Assembly (NCBI GenBank): GCA_034420695.1
Contig: DAOULB010000032.1
Span: 80,828 to 144,827, forward strand
From: Io17-Chloro-G2 sp034420695
GTDB lineage: Bacteria > Chloroflexota > Dehalococcoidia > Lucifugimonadales > UBA3495
Length of the DNA: 64,000 nt
Direction of reading: 5' to 3'
The position numbers were made by a program, and so were the translations under genes. Within the stretch, counting starts at the first letter, position 1. Every line of letters begins with the position of its first letter. The notes beneath the pieces were generated by a model, which saw only the letters and a list, made by a program, of their open reading frames with translations, had not been told where the DNA came from and did not search any database. Shown piece by piece: positions 15,678 to 24,524 of the stretch.

Positions 15678-17492
15678 TTGCGAACCGAACGAGATTGCAG
15701 ACCGCAAGCGAACCGGACAAGGACGAAGTTCCGGCGACGACCAGGCGGGGTGAGCGCACTGCTCCTGGTCCTAGTAGCGCTCTCCCTTGCGGCCCTAGTG
15801 GTTGCCTGCGGCGACGGCGAATCCCCGACGCCGCTGCCCACCGCCGCTGCGGCCGCGGACCCCACCAACACCCCAATACCGAGTCCGACAGAGGAGCCCG
15901 CGTCTACTACGGCCGTTGCGCCGACGCCCGAACCCGCTACATTCGATGACGACACCGTGACGCAAGCCTTCGTGACGACGGCCATCGAATACTACGAAGA
16001 GAATGGACTGGACGCTACCATTGAATTCTACGGGTCCCCGGCTGGAACCGAAGAGGGGCGGACGCTAATCCTCTTGGACAAAGGCGAAGGCACGTTGCTC
16101 ATATACCGCAGCGTACCTGCCTTAGAAGGCCAGTTTGTTGGACCGGGCTCGTCATTTTCCGCATTCACACAGCTACTGGATGAGGCCACGGAAGAAGGGG
16201 CTTGGGATGAGTCCCGGGGCATCAACCCGGTCACCAGACAGGAAGAACCGCGAAAAGTCCTCGCCGTACTTCACGACGGCCTGGTGTTCTCAGCGAGCCA
16301 CTCAGTCCTAGTAGAAGACGTAGCGGATTCCGTCAAAGAGTACGTGGAGAAGGCCATAGCCAGATACGAAGAAGAAGGTCTCGACGGCGCCATCACGCAC
16401 TATAACGGACAGGACAGCCTGGACGGGCAGTTTTACCTGTTCCTCATAGGCGAGGATGACATCTACCTGGCTCATCCCATCTTTCCCCACCTAATCGGCA
16501 CCGACATTAAGGACGTGGTGGGCTCCGACGGGCAGGAGTTGGGCAAGGAAATAGCTCAAGCCACCGAGGAAGGCGTGTGGGTGGAGTACCTGTGGCCCCA
16601 CCCGGTTTCCCGGAATGAACAGCAGAAGGTCACTTGGGCTATCCGTCACGACGGGCTGATATTCGCCTCCGGCTATTACGCCGGTGAACCCGAGACCGGC
16701 CCCCCGGCTTGGCGGGACGCAGACCCCAGGGAATACACGGTGCAGTACGTGAACCGGGCCATAGACCGCTACGAGCGTGAAGGCTTGGAGTCTATGCTCA
16801 ACTACTACAACAGCGTCGCCAGCTTCGAGGGCGAGTGGTATCTCTTCGCCACGGACGACAAGGACATATATCACGTCCACCCCCTATTGCCACAACTCAT
16901 AGGCAGGGACATCAAGGAGGTAAAGGGTTCCGACGGGTTTGAACTGGGCGGGGAGTTGGCCAAGGCCAGTGAGGAGGGAGTGTGGGTGGAGTACCTGTGG
17001 CCCCACCCGGTAACGCTCAAGGAAGTCCCCAAGGTGTCATATGCGGTGCGCCGCGACGGGATGCTATTCGCTTCCGGCTACTACGAGCGGGTTGACGACC
17101 CTGCGGGCCGGACCGCTGCATACGTGCAAGAGGCCATCGAATATTACCGGAACAATGGCTTGGAGGCCACAGTCACGCATTACAACAGCGAGGGGAGTCT
17201 CGACGGCCAATGGGGCCTTACCCTAGCCGATGAGAATGACATTCTCTTGGTGGCTCCCCTCGGTAAACATCTAATAGGCACCGATCTGAACGATCTTGCC
17301 ACGCTGGGCCGTCGAGCGATTGGGGAAGAGATGGCGTCAGCCACCGAGGAGGGAAGCTGGGTCAGCTATATCTACCCCAATATCAGATCCTCCGAGACCT
17401 TGTACGCGCATACGTGGGCCGTGCGCCATGACGGGCTACTTTTCATGTCGCGCTACTACGACGACCAGCCTGAAGATCCGGATGCGCCCTAA
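15678..17492 (+). CDS. Lipoprotein with four tandem Cache-like sensor domains
   Basis: About 604 residues from a TTG start with a ggggg site; an in-frame ATG at 15609 has no site, so the start is uncertain. A basic N-region, hydrophobic span and lipobox LVVAC place it as an exported lipoprotein, followed by a Thr/Pro linker. Four units of about 125 residues follow. Each has A(I)xxYxxxGLxAxxxxYN, a strand pair (GQFYLFLIGEDDIYLAHP), LIGxDxxD, xGxELGxEIAxATEEGVWVEY, PHPV and IRHDGLIFASGYY. This matches single-Cache ligand-binding domains normally found in receptors, here repeated and without a signalling output. Small-molecule binding is inferred. Confidence 0.78.
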   Translation: MRTERDCRPQANRTRTKFRRRPGGVSALLLVLVALSLAALVVACGDGESPTPLPTAAAAADPTNTPIPSPTEEPASTTAVAPTPEPATFDDDTVTQAFVTTAIEYYEENGLDATIEFYGSPAGTEEGRTLILLDKGEGTLLIYRSVPALEGQFVGPGSSFSAFTQLLDEATEEGAWDESRGINPVTRQEEPRKVLAVLHDGLVFSASHSVLVEDVADSVKEYVEKAIARYEEEGLDGAITHYNGQDSLDGQFYLFLIGEDDIYLAHPIFPHLIGTDIKDVVGSDGQELGKEIAQATEEGVWVEYLWPHPVSRNEQQKVTWAIRHDGLIFASGYYAGEPETGPPAWRDADPREYTVQYVNRAIDRYEREGLESMLNYYNSVASFEGEWYLFATDDKDIYHVHPLLPQLIGRDIKEVKGSDGFELGGELAKASEEGVWVEYLWPHPVTLKEVPKVSYAVRRDGMLFASGYYERVDDPAGRTAAYVQEAIEYYRNNGLEATVTHYNSEGSLDGQWGLTLADENDILLVAPLGKHLIGTDLNDLATLGRRAIGEEMASATEEGSWVSYIYPNIRSSETLYAHTWAVRHDGLLFMSRYYDDQPEDPDAP

Positions 17493-17578
17493 GGGCGTTG
17501 AGCGGGCGGGGCCGGCCGTTATGGGACCCCAGATGACTTAAACGGCGGGCTTGACCGGAGTCCAATCACGTTTTATCC

Positions 17579-17843
17579 AAGGGTGTGTGGCCGGTTTTGT
17601 GGAAGAAGGGTTTTGGGGCCCTCCGTTCCCTACCCGGTCACCTTGGACGAGGCGCATTGCTTCGGGTGGGTGGACTCCAGGACCAACGCCTCGAACGGGG
17701 AGCGGTCGATGTACCTGTTCACGCCCTGCAAGCCCAAGAGTGGCTGGTCGCGCCTGAACAAGTAGAAAGTGGCGCGAATGCTGGAAGAGGGCGGGTTGGC
17801 CGAGCCGGGAATGGCGGAGGCGGCCAAGGCCAACGGGGCCTGA
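17579..17843 (+). pseudogene. YdeI/OmpD-associated-family pseudogene
   Basis: Translated in two frames the region gives GVWPVLWKKGFG then, after a one-base frame change near 17620, PSVPYPVTLDEAHCFGWVDSR, MYLFTPCKPKSGWSRLNK, an in-frame TAG at 17763-17765, and KVARMLEEGGLAEPGMAEAAKANG. These are consecutive landmarks of the YdeI family (W-K-K, Y-x-x-A-x-x-E-A-x-C-F-G-W-I-D, F-T-P-R-K-P-x-S-x-W-S-x-x-N). The N-terminal part is missing or unrecognisable. Frameshift plus stop make it a decayed gene. Confidence 0.75.
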
Positions 17844-17991
17844 AGTGTTTACGGGGGAGTGGTTGCTCCCAGCCACGCATCAGCCCTGCGATTAGTTCCG
17901 CTACCTCGGTTGACCGCATTTTCGGAGACAGGCGTTTGCCGCTGCGATATTTGAGACCAAGCTAGAAATGCGACAGCGAAGGGAGGAGAAA

Positions 17992-18465
17992 ATGGACGTA
18001 GCTGAAGTGGCGGAACTTTTGACCAGCCAGGGCAAGACCGTGTCGGTGGCGGAGGCGTGCACCTGCGGCTTGGTGGGATACATGCTGGGGACGGTGCCGG
18101 GGAGTTCCAGGTACTTTCCCGGAGGGGTAGTCGCCTACACGGGGGGCTTGAAGCAGAAGATACTTGGGGTGCCGGACGAGCTTTACGACACCAAGGGCAG
18201 TGTTTCCGAAGAGATGGCCATCGCCATGGCCAAAGGTGTGCGGGAGCTGACCGGTACCGACTACGCTATTTCCACCACGGGGGTGACCGGCCCAGGACAG
18301 GGGCGTTCCGGTCTGGCGGTCGGCACCTTCTGGATTGGACTGTCGGCCAAAGACGGGGCGGATACGGCCATTGAAATCAACGTTGGCAGCGACCGGGACG
18401 GCAACAAGCGGGGCGCCGCCCAAGCGGCCATTGACCTGCTGGGCAGCCGGCTCAAGAACGGGTGA
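17992..18465 (+). CDS. CinA-like nicotinamide-nucleotide amidohydrolase domain protein
   Basis: A 157-residue stand-alone C-terminal CinA domain (PncC type), which deamidates NMN to NaMN in the pyridine nucleotide cycle. Signatures are VSVAEACTCGLVGYMLGTVPGSSRYFPGGVVAYT, LGV, SEEMAIAMAKGVRELTGTDYAISTTGVTGP and GTFWIGL. The usual ESCTGG active-site segment reads EACTCG, a mild deviation. The ATG at 17992 has gggaggag upstream; the in-frame ATG at 17968 lacks one. Confidence 0.88.
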   Translation: MDVAEVAELLTSQGKTVSVAEACTCGLVGYMLGTVPGSSRYFPGGVVAYTGGLKQKILGVPDELYDTKGSVSEEMAIAMAKGVRELTGTDYAISTTGVTGPGQGRSGLAVGTFWIGLSAKDGADTAIEINVGSDRDGNKRGAAQAAIDLLGSRLKNG

Positions 18466-18511
18466 GGCTGCTGTCACAAGCAGCCGCGCGGGCACAGGGA
18501 GTTAGGCAGGT

Positions 18512-18727
18512 TTGCTAACCATTTTCGGCTCAGTTGCCGTGGGAATCATGTTCCTCTCCTACTGGCTGGAGTCCCGCAGCAAGTGGATGGTCTTGGCTTT
18601 CGCCTTGGGCTCGGCGTTGACGGCAGTGTACAGCGGACTGGAAGAGGTCTATCCCATCACGGTCATTGAGGCGGCTTGGACCCTGGCAGCGCTACAGCGG
18701 TTCATAAGACGCTGGCAAACAGGCTGA
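18512..18727 (+). CDS. Small two-span membrane protein
   Basis: 71 residues from a TTG start, 46 bases after the CinA-like gene. Two hydrophobic segments (FGSVAVGIMFLSYWL and MVLAFALGSALTAVYSGL) are followed by a helix with VIEAAWTLAALQRFIRRW. The Trp/Arg-rich C-terminus is probably cytoplasmic. The family is not identified. Confidence 0.6.
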   Translation: MLTIFGSVAVGIMFLSYWLESRSKWMVLAFALGSALTAVYSGLEEVYPITVIEAAWTLAALQRFIRRWQTG

Positions 18728-19190
18728 CGTGAGGAACGGCCAACCCGCTGGGACAGTCTTTCAATGGTCTTTGCCGGTCGTTCCATAGGGTTCAGCCCCG
18801 GAGCCACATCGGTAGCACACCACGTGTTCTCACCTCGGCGCATTCCTTCCCACGACCTCGGCAGCAATTGCTGGATGGCCGCGCGGTTGGTTGCGAGCCT
18901 GCCCCAGCCCTAAGCCTTGGGTGACGCGTACGCGGGGGCGCGACGCTGCGGCGGTCGCGGCGCAGGGAGCCACCCGCACCCCTCATTCCCCCGGAAAGAA
19001 CGCCCAGAAGGGCAGTTCCGAAGGTCCTGACAATTAAAGGCTTGAAACCGGGCCAATCACCGGTCTAGTCCATTGCGCGTTGGAATATCTTCTATACAGT
19101 TACTGAAATAATAAGTATTAACATATAATTATCCAATTTATATATGTTGACTGTATTAGTTACTGGGGATATAGCTTTACTCGCTCTATA
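18728..19190. other. Gene-free stretch ending in an AT-rich seam
   Basis: 18728-19079 has the usual high GC and no credible ORF. From about 19080 to 19190 the sequence turns abruptly AT-rich (ataataagtattaacatataatt and ttatatatgttgac are typical), unlike anything else in the window. It then switches back to GC-rich coding sequence inside a gene that lacks its 5' half. This may be a recombination scar, the edge of an inserted element, or an assembly join. Confidence 0.65.
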
Positions 19191-19196
19191 GATGAC

Positions 19197-19781
19197 TTGC
19201 CCGACGACATGTTCGGGTTTACCGACCCCGAGTGGCGGGGACGGATTGGCTGGGCGCCCACCACTGCTTCATTTCAGACCATGGTCACGGCCATGAGGGC
19301 GGTGTGGGGCGAAGACCGGGCGCGGGAGTGGCTGCTGGGCATCCAAGCCAACGAACCCAAGGTTTACCCCAAGAACACGCCCCAAGTAGCAGCGGCCGCC
19401 GCCGGCGAAATTGACGTGGGGTTCGTCAATCACTACTACCTTTTCCGTTTCCTGGCGGAGGAGGGTGAGGACTTCCCGGCCCGTAACTATCATCCCCGGT
19501 CAGGGGGGCCGGGCTCGGTGGTCACAGTGGCCGGCGCGGGCATTTTGGAGACAGCGGAGAACCGGGAGAACGCCGAAAGGTTCCTGGCCTTTCTGCTTTC
19601 AACCGGGGGGCAGCAATATTTTGCCTCACAGACCTTCGAGTACCCCTTGGTCGAGAACGTAAGGACACATCGCGTTCTTATACCCCTTTCCGAAATCAAC
19701 TCCCCTGAAATTGCGCTGGTGGACCTTGCCGACCTGGAAGGCACCCACCAACTGATGCGGGACAACGGAATTCTGCCTTAA
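19197..19781 (+). pseudogene. 5'-truncated iron(III)-type ABC transporter substrate-binding protein
   Basis: The 194-residue remnant corresponds to the C-terminal half of Fbp/FutA-like binding proteins: FTDPEWRGRIGWAPTTASFQTMVTAMRAVWGEDRAREWL, NTPQVAAAAAGEIDVGFVNHYYLFRF, and GAGILETAENRENAERFLAFLLSTGGQQYFA. Homology is visible from about LPDDMFGF onward. Upstream the frame runs into the AT-rich seam and a stop, so the signal peptide and first lobe are absent. The TTG start used is formal. A perfect terminator follows. It is unlikely to be functional. Confidence 0.75.
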
Positions 19782-19799
19782 GAGTGGGTGGGCTGCGTT

Positions 19800-19832
19800 T
19801 GGACCGGGCCCCACAGGGCCCGGTCCACCTTT
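19800..19832 (+). terminator. Rho-independent terminator
   Basis: Perfect 12-bp stem tggaccgggccc / gggcccggtcca (19800-19811 with 19816-19827), loop caca, followed by cctttcattt. It lies 19 bases after the truncated binding-protein gene. Confidence 0.85.
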
Positions 19833-19935
19833 CATTTCATCTTGCGACAGGGTCACCACGAAGGCACCGCATTTCTATCCTACTGAACTGGCTGAACTGG
19901 GCCTGTCGAAAGATGGGCTGAGACCATAGACAAGG

Positions 19936-22335
19936 TCAGGAAGGGTACGGCAAAGCCGGGACAGAGAAACGAGCATCGGGCATCAGCAGCTGCTTGGTCT
20001 CACAGTTGGCGGCGATTCCGTCCCACCCGTATTCCATGGGCGCCATTTCGACGCGCCGCCAGAGTTCCGACTGGTCGTGGTAGTGGGGGCTGCCCGGGTG
20101 GCCGGAGCTGCCGAGGGGCACGACCCACAGGGACTTGTCCCAATCGGATGGGTCGTAGCTGTAGCGGGCCACCGAAAGGCTGGCAACGGTGGCGAAGTTG
20201 GCGGGGGCGTAAGCGCCGGCGAGGGGAGTGTCGCCGTCGCCGCTGCTGGGTATGGGCGGCGGGTCCAGCAGGTGGGCCAGCTCGGGATGGGCAGCGGACA
20301 GGGTATGGGCAGGCCGGGCTTGGTGCACACGTTCCCAGGTCCAGCCGGCATGTTCTCCACCCAGTAGCGAGGACAAGTGCTTCATACCCCGGCTCAATGC
20401 CCTGGACATGGCTTTTTGCCAAGTGTCACCCGGGTTTAGAAACCGGCGGTCGTCCGCCTCTATCATCTCGACCATGCGGGCCTTCAGGCGTCCCAGGAAC
20501 ATGGCTGCTCCCCTGCCGTTGGGCTTCCAGGCCTCAGCGGCCAGTTCGGGGCCCAGGTAGTTTTCCAAGGTCTCCTTGAGCAAGGCGTCACGGAAGGCGC
20601 TGAAGATGGTGGGAGCGGCTTCCGAGGCGTCCATCATGCCGTTCCAGGCGGTCAGAATCTCCTTGGCATTGGCCGCGGCCGGGTCTTCGGGTTTCACTGA
20701 TTTCAGGAAGCTGCAGTAGGCGGCGGCGGGGATGGACAACCTCTCCCGGTGGACTTCGGCCATGTCGGCGGCGGCGGGCCGGTCCAGGGCCAGCAGGCCA
20801 GTGGTGACCCGGCGGGCGCGGAAGCCCGGCGTGAAGTCGAGGGCGATGTAGTGGGGGTAGTCGTCACCCACGGGGCGGTTGTTGGCGGTGGCAACGTAAC
20901 CCTGCTCCGGGTTGATGCTGCGGGGCAGTTCTTCAAAAGGGATGTACCCCTCCCATTCGTGCTCTCCGGTCCAGCCTGGGACGGGCAGCCAGGCGTTGGC
21001 GCAGGAGCGAATGGGAATGCGGCCCCGGAGGAAATAGCCGGAATTCCCGCTAACGTCGGCGAACAGGAAGTTGTTGCAGGGATCGACCCAGTCCCGCATG
21101 GATTCCACAAGCTGGTGAGAGTCACGGGCCCGCAGCATGTCAAGCAGGGTCGCGGTCCAGGCTTGGGAACCGGAGTCCCCGTTCTCGGTGGCGGTGTACT
21201 TGAAAGCCAGCCCGTAGGCTTGGGGCGGGCCGCCTTCGATGATGGGCCCGTGGCGGGTTGCCCAAGTCGTAATCACCCGGTCGGAGCCGCCCTTGACCTT
21301 GATGGTCTCTTGCCGCGAGTCTGCCTTTCGGAAGCCAGACCCGTCTTCCTCTCCCACTTGAGGCAAGCGGTAAGAGCCGGGATTCGCCGGATCGAAGCGC
21401 TCGATGTAGAGGTCCTGGTAGTCGCCCCAAGTGTGGGTTACGGACCAGGCGACGTGGGCGTTATGGCCGAAGTGGGGGAAGCCGGGCAGGCCGGGAAAGG
21501 AGAGGCCCACGACGTCGAAATCGGGGCAAGAGACGTGGTTCTGGTAGTAAACGTTGGGGGTGTCCAAGGCGCGGTGGGAATCGCCGGCCAGGATGGGCTT
21601 GCCCGTTCCGGTGCGTTCTCCGGACAGGACCCAACTGTTGCTGCCGCCGTCGCTTTCGTTCAAGCATTCCAAGGCGACTATTCCCTGGCTGAAGTGCCCC
21701 AGCCCCTCTTCAAGCTGGCCGCGGTATTCTTCTCCGGGAGGCAGGATGACCAACTGGCCGGGTTGGTATCCGGGGAACAGCAGGGCGGCCTTTTCCGTCC
21801 CCAGCTTGCTCAGCACCCGGGCGCGCCACAGCTTGGACTCGAAGACACCCATGAGGATGTGGCGGACCTTATAGGCGACCAAACCGTGCCAGGGCTCCCA
21901 AGGCTCCGGCTCGACGCCGGTGATGCCGTACTCCACGGGCAGGGCGCTAGTGGACCGGATGAAGGCGTTTACTCCTTGGGCGTAGGAGTCGAACATTGCA
22001 CGGGTCTCGCCGGATGAGGTTTGGTAGTCGCCGACGGCGCTGTCCTCCAGTCGGAAGCGGCGCATGAGGACGTCCTGCTCAACAGCGGCTTCACCGACAA
22101 CTTCGGCCCAGCGACCCAGAGCCCTTCTGCGGTCGTACTCCATTTGCCACAACCGGTCTTGGGCAGTGAAAAAGCCTTGGGCGAAGAAGGCGTCGGCCAG
22201 GTTGGAGGCCTTGGCGTGGGGGATTCCCCACTTGTCCCGGTAGATTTCCACGCCGGACTTCAACCCCGGCAAGTTGACCGAGCCGGTCACTTGGGGCAAG
22301 GAGTTTCTCAGTGCATCGGTCTCTATCGCCACCAT
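19936..22335 (-). CDS. Penicillin acylase family protein (Ntn-hydrolase)
   Basis: A 799-residue precursor. Members hydrolyse N-acyl bonds (penicillins, acyl-homoserine lactones, acylated amino acids) after autoprocessing into two chains. The N-terminal part has GVEIYRDKWGIPHAKASNLADAFFAQGFFTAQDRLWQMEYDRRRA. The catalytic Ser of the beta chain is the first Ser in GGSNSWVLSG (residue 232). Then come GKPILAGDSHRALDTPNVYYQNH, TATENGD and the C-terminal HYHDQSELWRRVEM, which is typical for the family. No signal peptide is evident, although many relatives are periplasmic. The substrate cannot be read from sequence. Confidence 0.92.
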   Translation of the reverse strand: MVAIETDALRNSLPQVTGSVNLPGLKSGVEIYRDKWGIPHAKASNLADAFFAQGFFTAQDRLWQMEYDRRRALGRWAEVVGEAAVEQDVLMRRFRLEDSAVGDYQTSSGETRAMFDSYAQGVNAFIRSTSALPVEYGITGVEPEPWEPWHGLVAYKVRHILMGVFESKLWRARVLSKLGTEKAALLFPGYQPGQLVILPPGEEYRGQLEEGLGHFSQGIVALECLNESDGGSNSWVLSGERTGTGKPILAGDSHRALDTPNVYYQNHVSCPDFDVVGLSFPGLPGFPHFGHNAHVAWSVTHTWGDYQDLYIERFDPANPGSYRLPQVGEEDGSGFRKADSRQETIKVKGGSDRVITTWATRHGPIIEGGPPQAYGLAFKYTATENGDSGSQAWTATLLDMLRARDSHQLVESMRDWVDPCNNFLFADVSGNSGYFLRGRIPIRSCANAWLPVPGWTGEHEWEGYIPFEELPRSINPEQGYVATANNRPVGDDYPHYIALDFTPGFRARRVTTGLLALDRPAAADMAEVHRERLSIPAAAYCSFLKSVKPEDPAAANAKEILTAWNGMMDASEAAPTIFSAFRDALLKETLENYLGPELAAEAWKPNGRGAAMFLGRLKARMVEMIEADDRRFLNPGDTWQKAMSRALSRGMKHLSSLLGGEHAGWTWERVHQARPAHTLSAAHPELAHLLDPPPIPSSGDGDTPLAGAYAPANFATVASLSVARYSYDPSDWDKSLWVVPLGSSGHPGSPHYHDQSELWRRVEMAPMEYGWDGIAANCETKQLLMPDARFSVPALPYPS

Positions 22336-22721
22336 AGCTACTCTCCAATCGCTAAGGCCTATCTACCAAGGCCAATCTGCCCGGACCATTCCGGGCCGGT
22401 CTTGAATAGTCCCCGGGCCGCCATTATAAGGCCCGCAGGAACAGGCGAAACAACTCAAGGTCCGTTGTAGCTGGTCAGTGTTCGTGAGATTCTCTCGGAA
22501 AGAAGCGTCCACTGCGGGGGAAAGCAGGGGCGGGCTTCAAACCCGCCCCTACTTGCGAGGCGGCATTCTTGCCCTGAACAGGCATCCTTCTCACCAAGTG
22601 TGAACAATTACGGTGCGTTGGCCGGGATTGACCTTGGGCGGCAGGCTGGCTAACATCCCAGCGAGAGCCCGGGCTCCATTGGGGGGAGCAGGGACCGTTA
22701 CAAAAATCACCGGGGGCGCCG
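22336..22721. other. Intergenic region between divergent genes with a REP-like palindrome
   Basis: 386 bases between the penicillin acylase (leftward) and the metallo-hydrolase (rightward). They hold REP-like copy 4 (22526-22550). There is also a leftward 40-codon stretch (about 22585-22705) with a vague resemblance to CutA, which I do not accept as a gene. No convincing promoter hexamers. Confidence 0.5.
22526..22550. repeat. REP-like palindrome, copy 4
   Basis: aggggcgggctt - c - aaacccgcccct, with one mismatch opposite the c of ggcttc, followed by act. It has the same family core as the copies at 3546, 7190 and 10405. Confidence 0.78.
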
Positions 22722-23555
22722 ATGCAGATAGCCGAGCACATATACAGCACCCATATCCAGGAAGACCCGGCCACCTTCGGCGCATTTCATCCCGGCGGCA
22801 CCCAGATATACTTCGTCGGCGACCCCAACGACAACATGGTATTGGTGGACACGGGGGAGCCCTACCGCTCCTGGAACCGGCAGATAATGGACTATCACCG
22901 GGAGCTGGGCAGTCCCAGGATGTCGGCGATACTAATCACCCACGGCCACGGGGACCACATCGGCGGGTTGGACCGTTTGCAGGACGCCTTCAACTGCGAG
23001 GTGCGCTGCCACCCGAAGCTGGAACCGAGGCTAACGCACCAGCTGGGGGAGGGCATTGTCCGGGAGTTGCGTTCCCGGGAGACGGTGAAGGCCGGCGGCG
23101 GGGTCAGCCTGCGGGCGGTGTACACGCCGGGCCACGAAGAAGACCATATTTCCTACTTCATGGCCAAGGGCCGGACACTGTTCACCGGAGACACGATACT
23201 GGGCAACTCGTCGTCCAGCGTCAGGAACCTGAGCCAGTACATGAAGTCTTTGGAGGCGCTGGCCAAGCTGGAGCCCAATACCCTGTGCCCGGGCCACGGG
23301 CAAGTGGTGCGCAACGGTTCGGCGAGGGTGCAGTGGTACATCGAGCACCGGCAGGAGAGGGAAGAGCAGGTACTGTCGGCGATAGAGGCCGGGGCGGACA
23401 CGGTGGACCGGATCGTGCAGTCGGTGTACCCCAGGGGCCTGCGGAGGAACCTGAAGGGGGCGGCGGCCCGGAACGTACGCACGCACTTGGAGAAGCTGAA
23501 AGAGGACGGCAGGATTACCGAGGACTCCGCCGTCTATTCACTAACCGGCTCGTAG
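22722..23555 (+). CDS. MBL-fold metallo-hydrolase with C-terminal winged-helix (LACTB2-like)
   Basis: A 277-residue protein. The zinc-binding motif HGHGDHIGG is at residues 74-82; further ligands are the His in TPGHEEDHISYF, the Asp in LFTGDTILG and the His in LCPGHGQVV. The last 70 residues (QERE... VDRIVQSVYPRGLRRNLKGAAARNVRTHLEKLKEDGRI) form the helical C-terminal domain seen in LACTB2-type beta-lactamase-like proteins, some of which are single-strand RNases. The start is an ATG with a weak upstream site. Hydrolase or RNase activity is family inference. Confidence 0.88.
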   Translation: MQIAEHIYSTHIQEDPATFGAFHPGGTQIYFVGDPNDNMVLVDTGEPYRSWNRQIMDYHRELGSPRMSAILITHGHGDHIGGLDRLQDAFNCEVRCHPKLEPRLTHQLGEGIVRELRSRETVKAGGGVSLRAVYTPGHEEDHISYFMAKGRTLFTGDTILGNSSSSVRNLSQYMKSLEALAKLEPNTLCPGHGQVVRNGSARVQWYIEHRQEREEQVLSAIEAGADTVDRIVQSVYPRGLRRNLKGAAARNVRTHLEKLKEDGRITEDSAVYSLTGS

Positions 23556-23568
23556 ATGTTCTACCTCT

Positions 23569-23775
23569 ATGTTTGACCTCAGGCTAGGAGGCGCCGGACC
23601 GGGACCGGCATTGGGTTGCGGAACCCTGCTGGTGTTGTTGGGGATAATTCTCATATCCCCGGTGGGGGCTTTCCTGATTACGACCCTGGGATGGGTTACA
23701 GCCGTGGCGGGCGTTGTCCTCATCGTGCTGGGCATCCTGTCTTGGCTTTCCGGCAACCGCCGGGACCGTCGATAG
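23569..23775 (+). CDS. Small two-span membrane protein
   Basis: 68 residues, 13 bases after the MBL-fold gene and probably in the same transcript. Two hydrophobic segments (LGCGTLLVLLGIILISPVGAF and LGWVTAVAGVVLIVLGILSWL) flank a short loop, with a basic C-terminal tail RRDRR. The pattern resembles the many uncharacterised two-span proteins of this size. Function unknown. Confidence 0.6.
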   Translation: MFDLRLGGAGPGPALGCGTLLVLLGIILISPVGAFLITTLGWVTAVAGVVLIVLGILSWLSGNRRDRR

Positions 23776-23878
23776 TAAGCGCCTATTAACCCGGTCCACG
23801 CAGTCCGCCCGAGTTGCGCTGCAAAGAGACAATCCCAGGGATAAGATTCTCGGAGCATTATTTGGTAGCTGAGCCCGA

Positions 23879-24304
23879 CTATTTGGGCTTGGGTTCTTGT
23901 TCCAGGAAGTCTTGTGCGCTGAGGATGGCAATACCACGAAACGGGTGCAGCGCCAACAAGTCATCATCTCCGCTGATGATATGGGTAGCCGCGCCACTTA
24001 CCGCCAGTTCCAAGAACTTGTTGTCACTGGGGTCGCGACAGGCGTTCACGACCTCGGTGACTTCCACTAAATCCGATTCCCGTACCAGTGTTGCCAAAAA
24101 CTCGATGCGTTCTTCTTCCCGCAAGTACGTGTCGAAGCGGGAACGGCGGAGAACACCGTTCAGTTCTGCCACCGTAGCCATCGATATGAGCAGTGTCCCA
24201 TGCTCCAGGACATGAGAAAACGCCTGACGGGGAGTGGAACGGGGCAATAATGCTGCGCTTACCACGACGTTAGTGTCCAATACCGTACGCAGACTACTCG
24301 TCAC
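23879..24304 (-). CDS. PIN-domain toxin of a toxin-antitoxin pair
   Basis: A 141-residue PIN-fold RNase of the 'putative toxin-antitoxin toxin component, PIN family' group. The acidic active-site residues are visible: Asp in VLDTNVVVSAAL (residue 9), Glu in ATVAELNGVL, Asp in DPSDNKFLELA and the Asp cluster in ISGDDDLLAL. A GTG start overlaps the end of the antitoxin gene by 11 bases, the usual translational coupling of such pairs. Growth inhibition by RNA cleavage is family inference. Confidence 0.85.
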   Translation of the reverse strand: MTSSLRTVLDTNVVVSAALLPRSTPRQAFSHVLEHGTLLISMATVAELNGVLRRSRFDTYLREEERIEFLATLVRESDLVEVTEVVNACRDPSDNKFLELAVSGAATHIISGDDDLLALHPFRGIAILSAQDFLEQEPKPK

Positions 24305-24524
24305 GCAAGAGATTCTCCAGAATGTCAGGCGTGAGGCCGCGAGCTTCAGCGGTCTTGCCGGTCTCTTCCATTATTGTCTTCAGCGTTTTGCCCCGCGAGG
24401 CGGTGAGTTCCTGCAAGCGGAGGCTCAACAGGAGTTGGAGCTTTCGCCGCTCGCCGGGAGAAGCTTCAACAAAAGCCCTGGCCGCTTCCTCGTCTACGTT
24501 AATGGTGATGGTCTTGGTGGCCAT
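24294..24524 (-). CDS. Antitoxin partner of the PIN toxin
   Basis: 76 residues, acidic, directly upstream of and overlapping the PIN gene. The N-terminal ATKTITINVDEEAARAFVEAS is a beta-strand-helix opening like those of small DNA-binding antitoxins. The C-terminal KTIMEETGKTAEARGLTPDILENLL is the probable toxin-wrapping helix. AAGGAG precedes the ATG. The assignment rests mainly on pairing, size and composition. Confidence 0.75.
   Translation of the reverse strand: MATKTITINVDEEAARAFVEASPGERRKLQLLLSLRLQELTASRGKTLKTIMEETGKTAEARGLTPDILENLLRDE

Noticed and set aside
22585..22705. Leftward stretch VIFVTVP...VNPGQ resembling the start of CutA
   Set aside because: Only about 40 codons, the strongest CutA residues are missing and the frame upstream is unrelated; probably coincidence.
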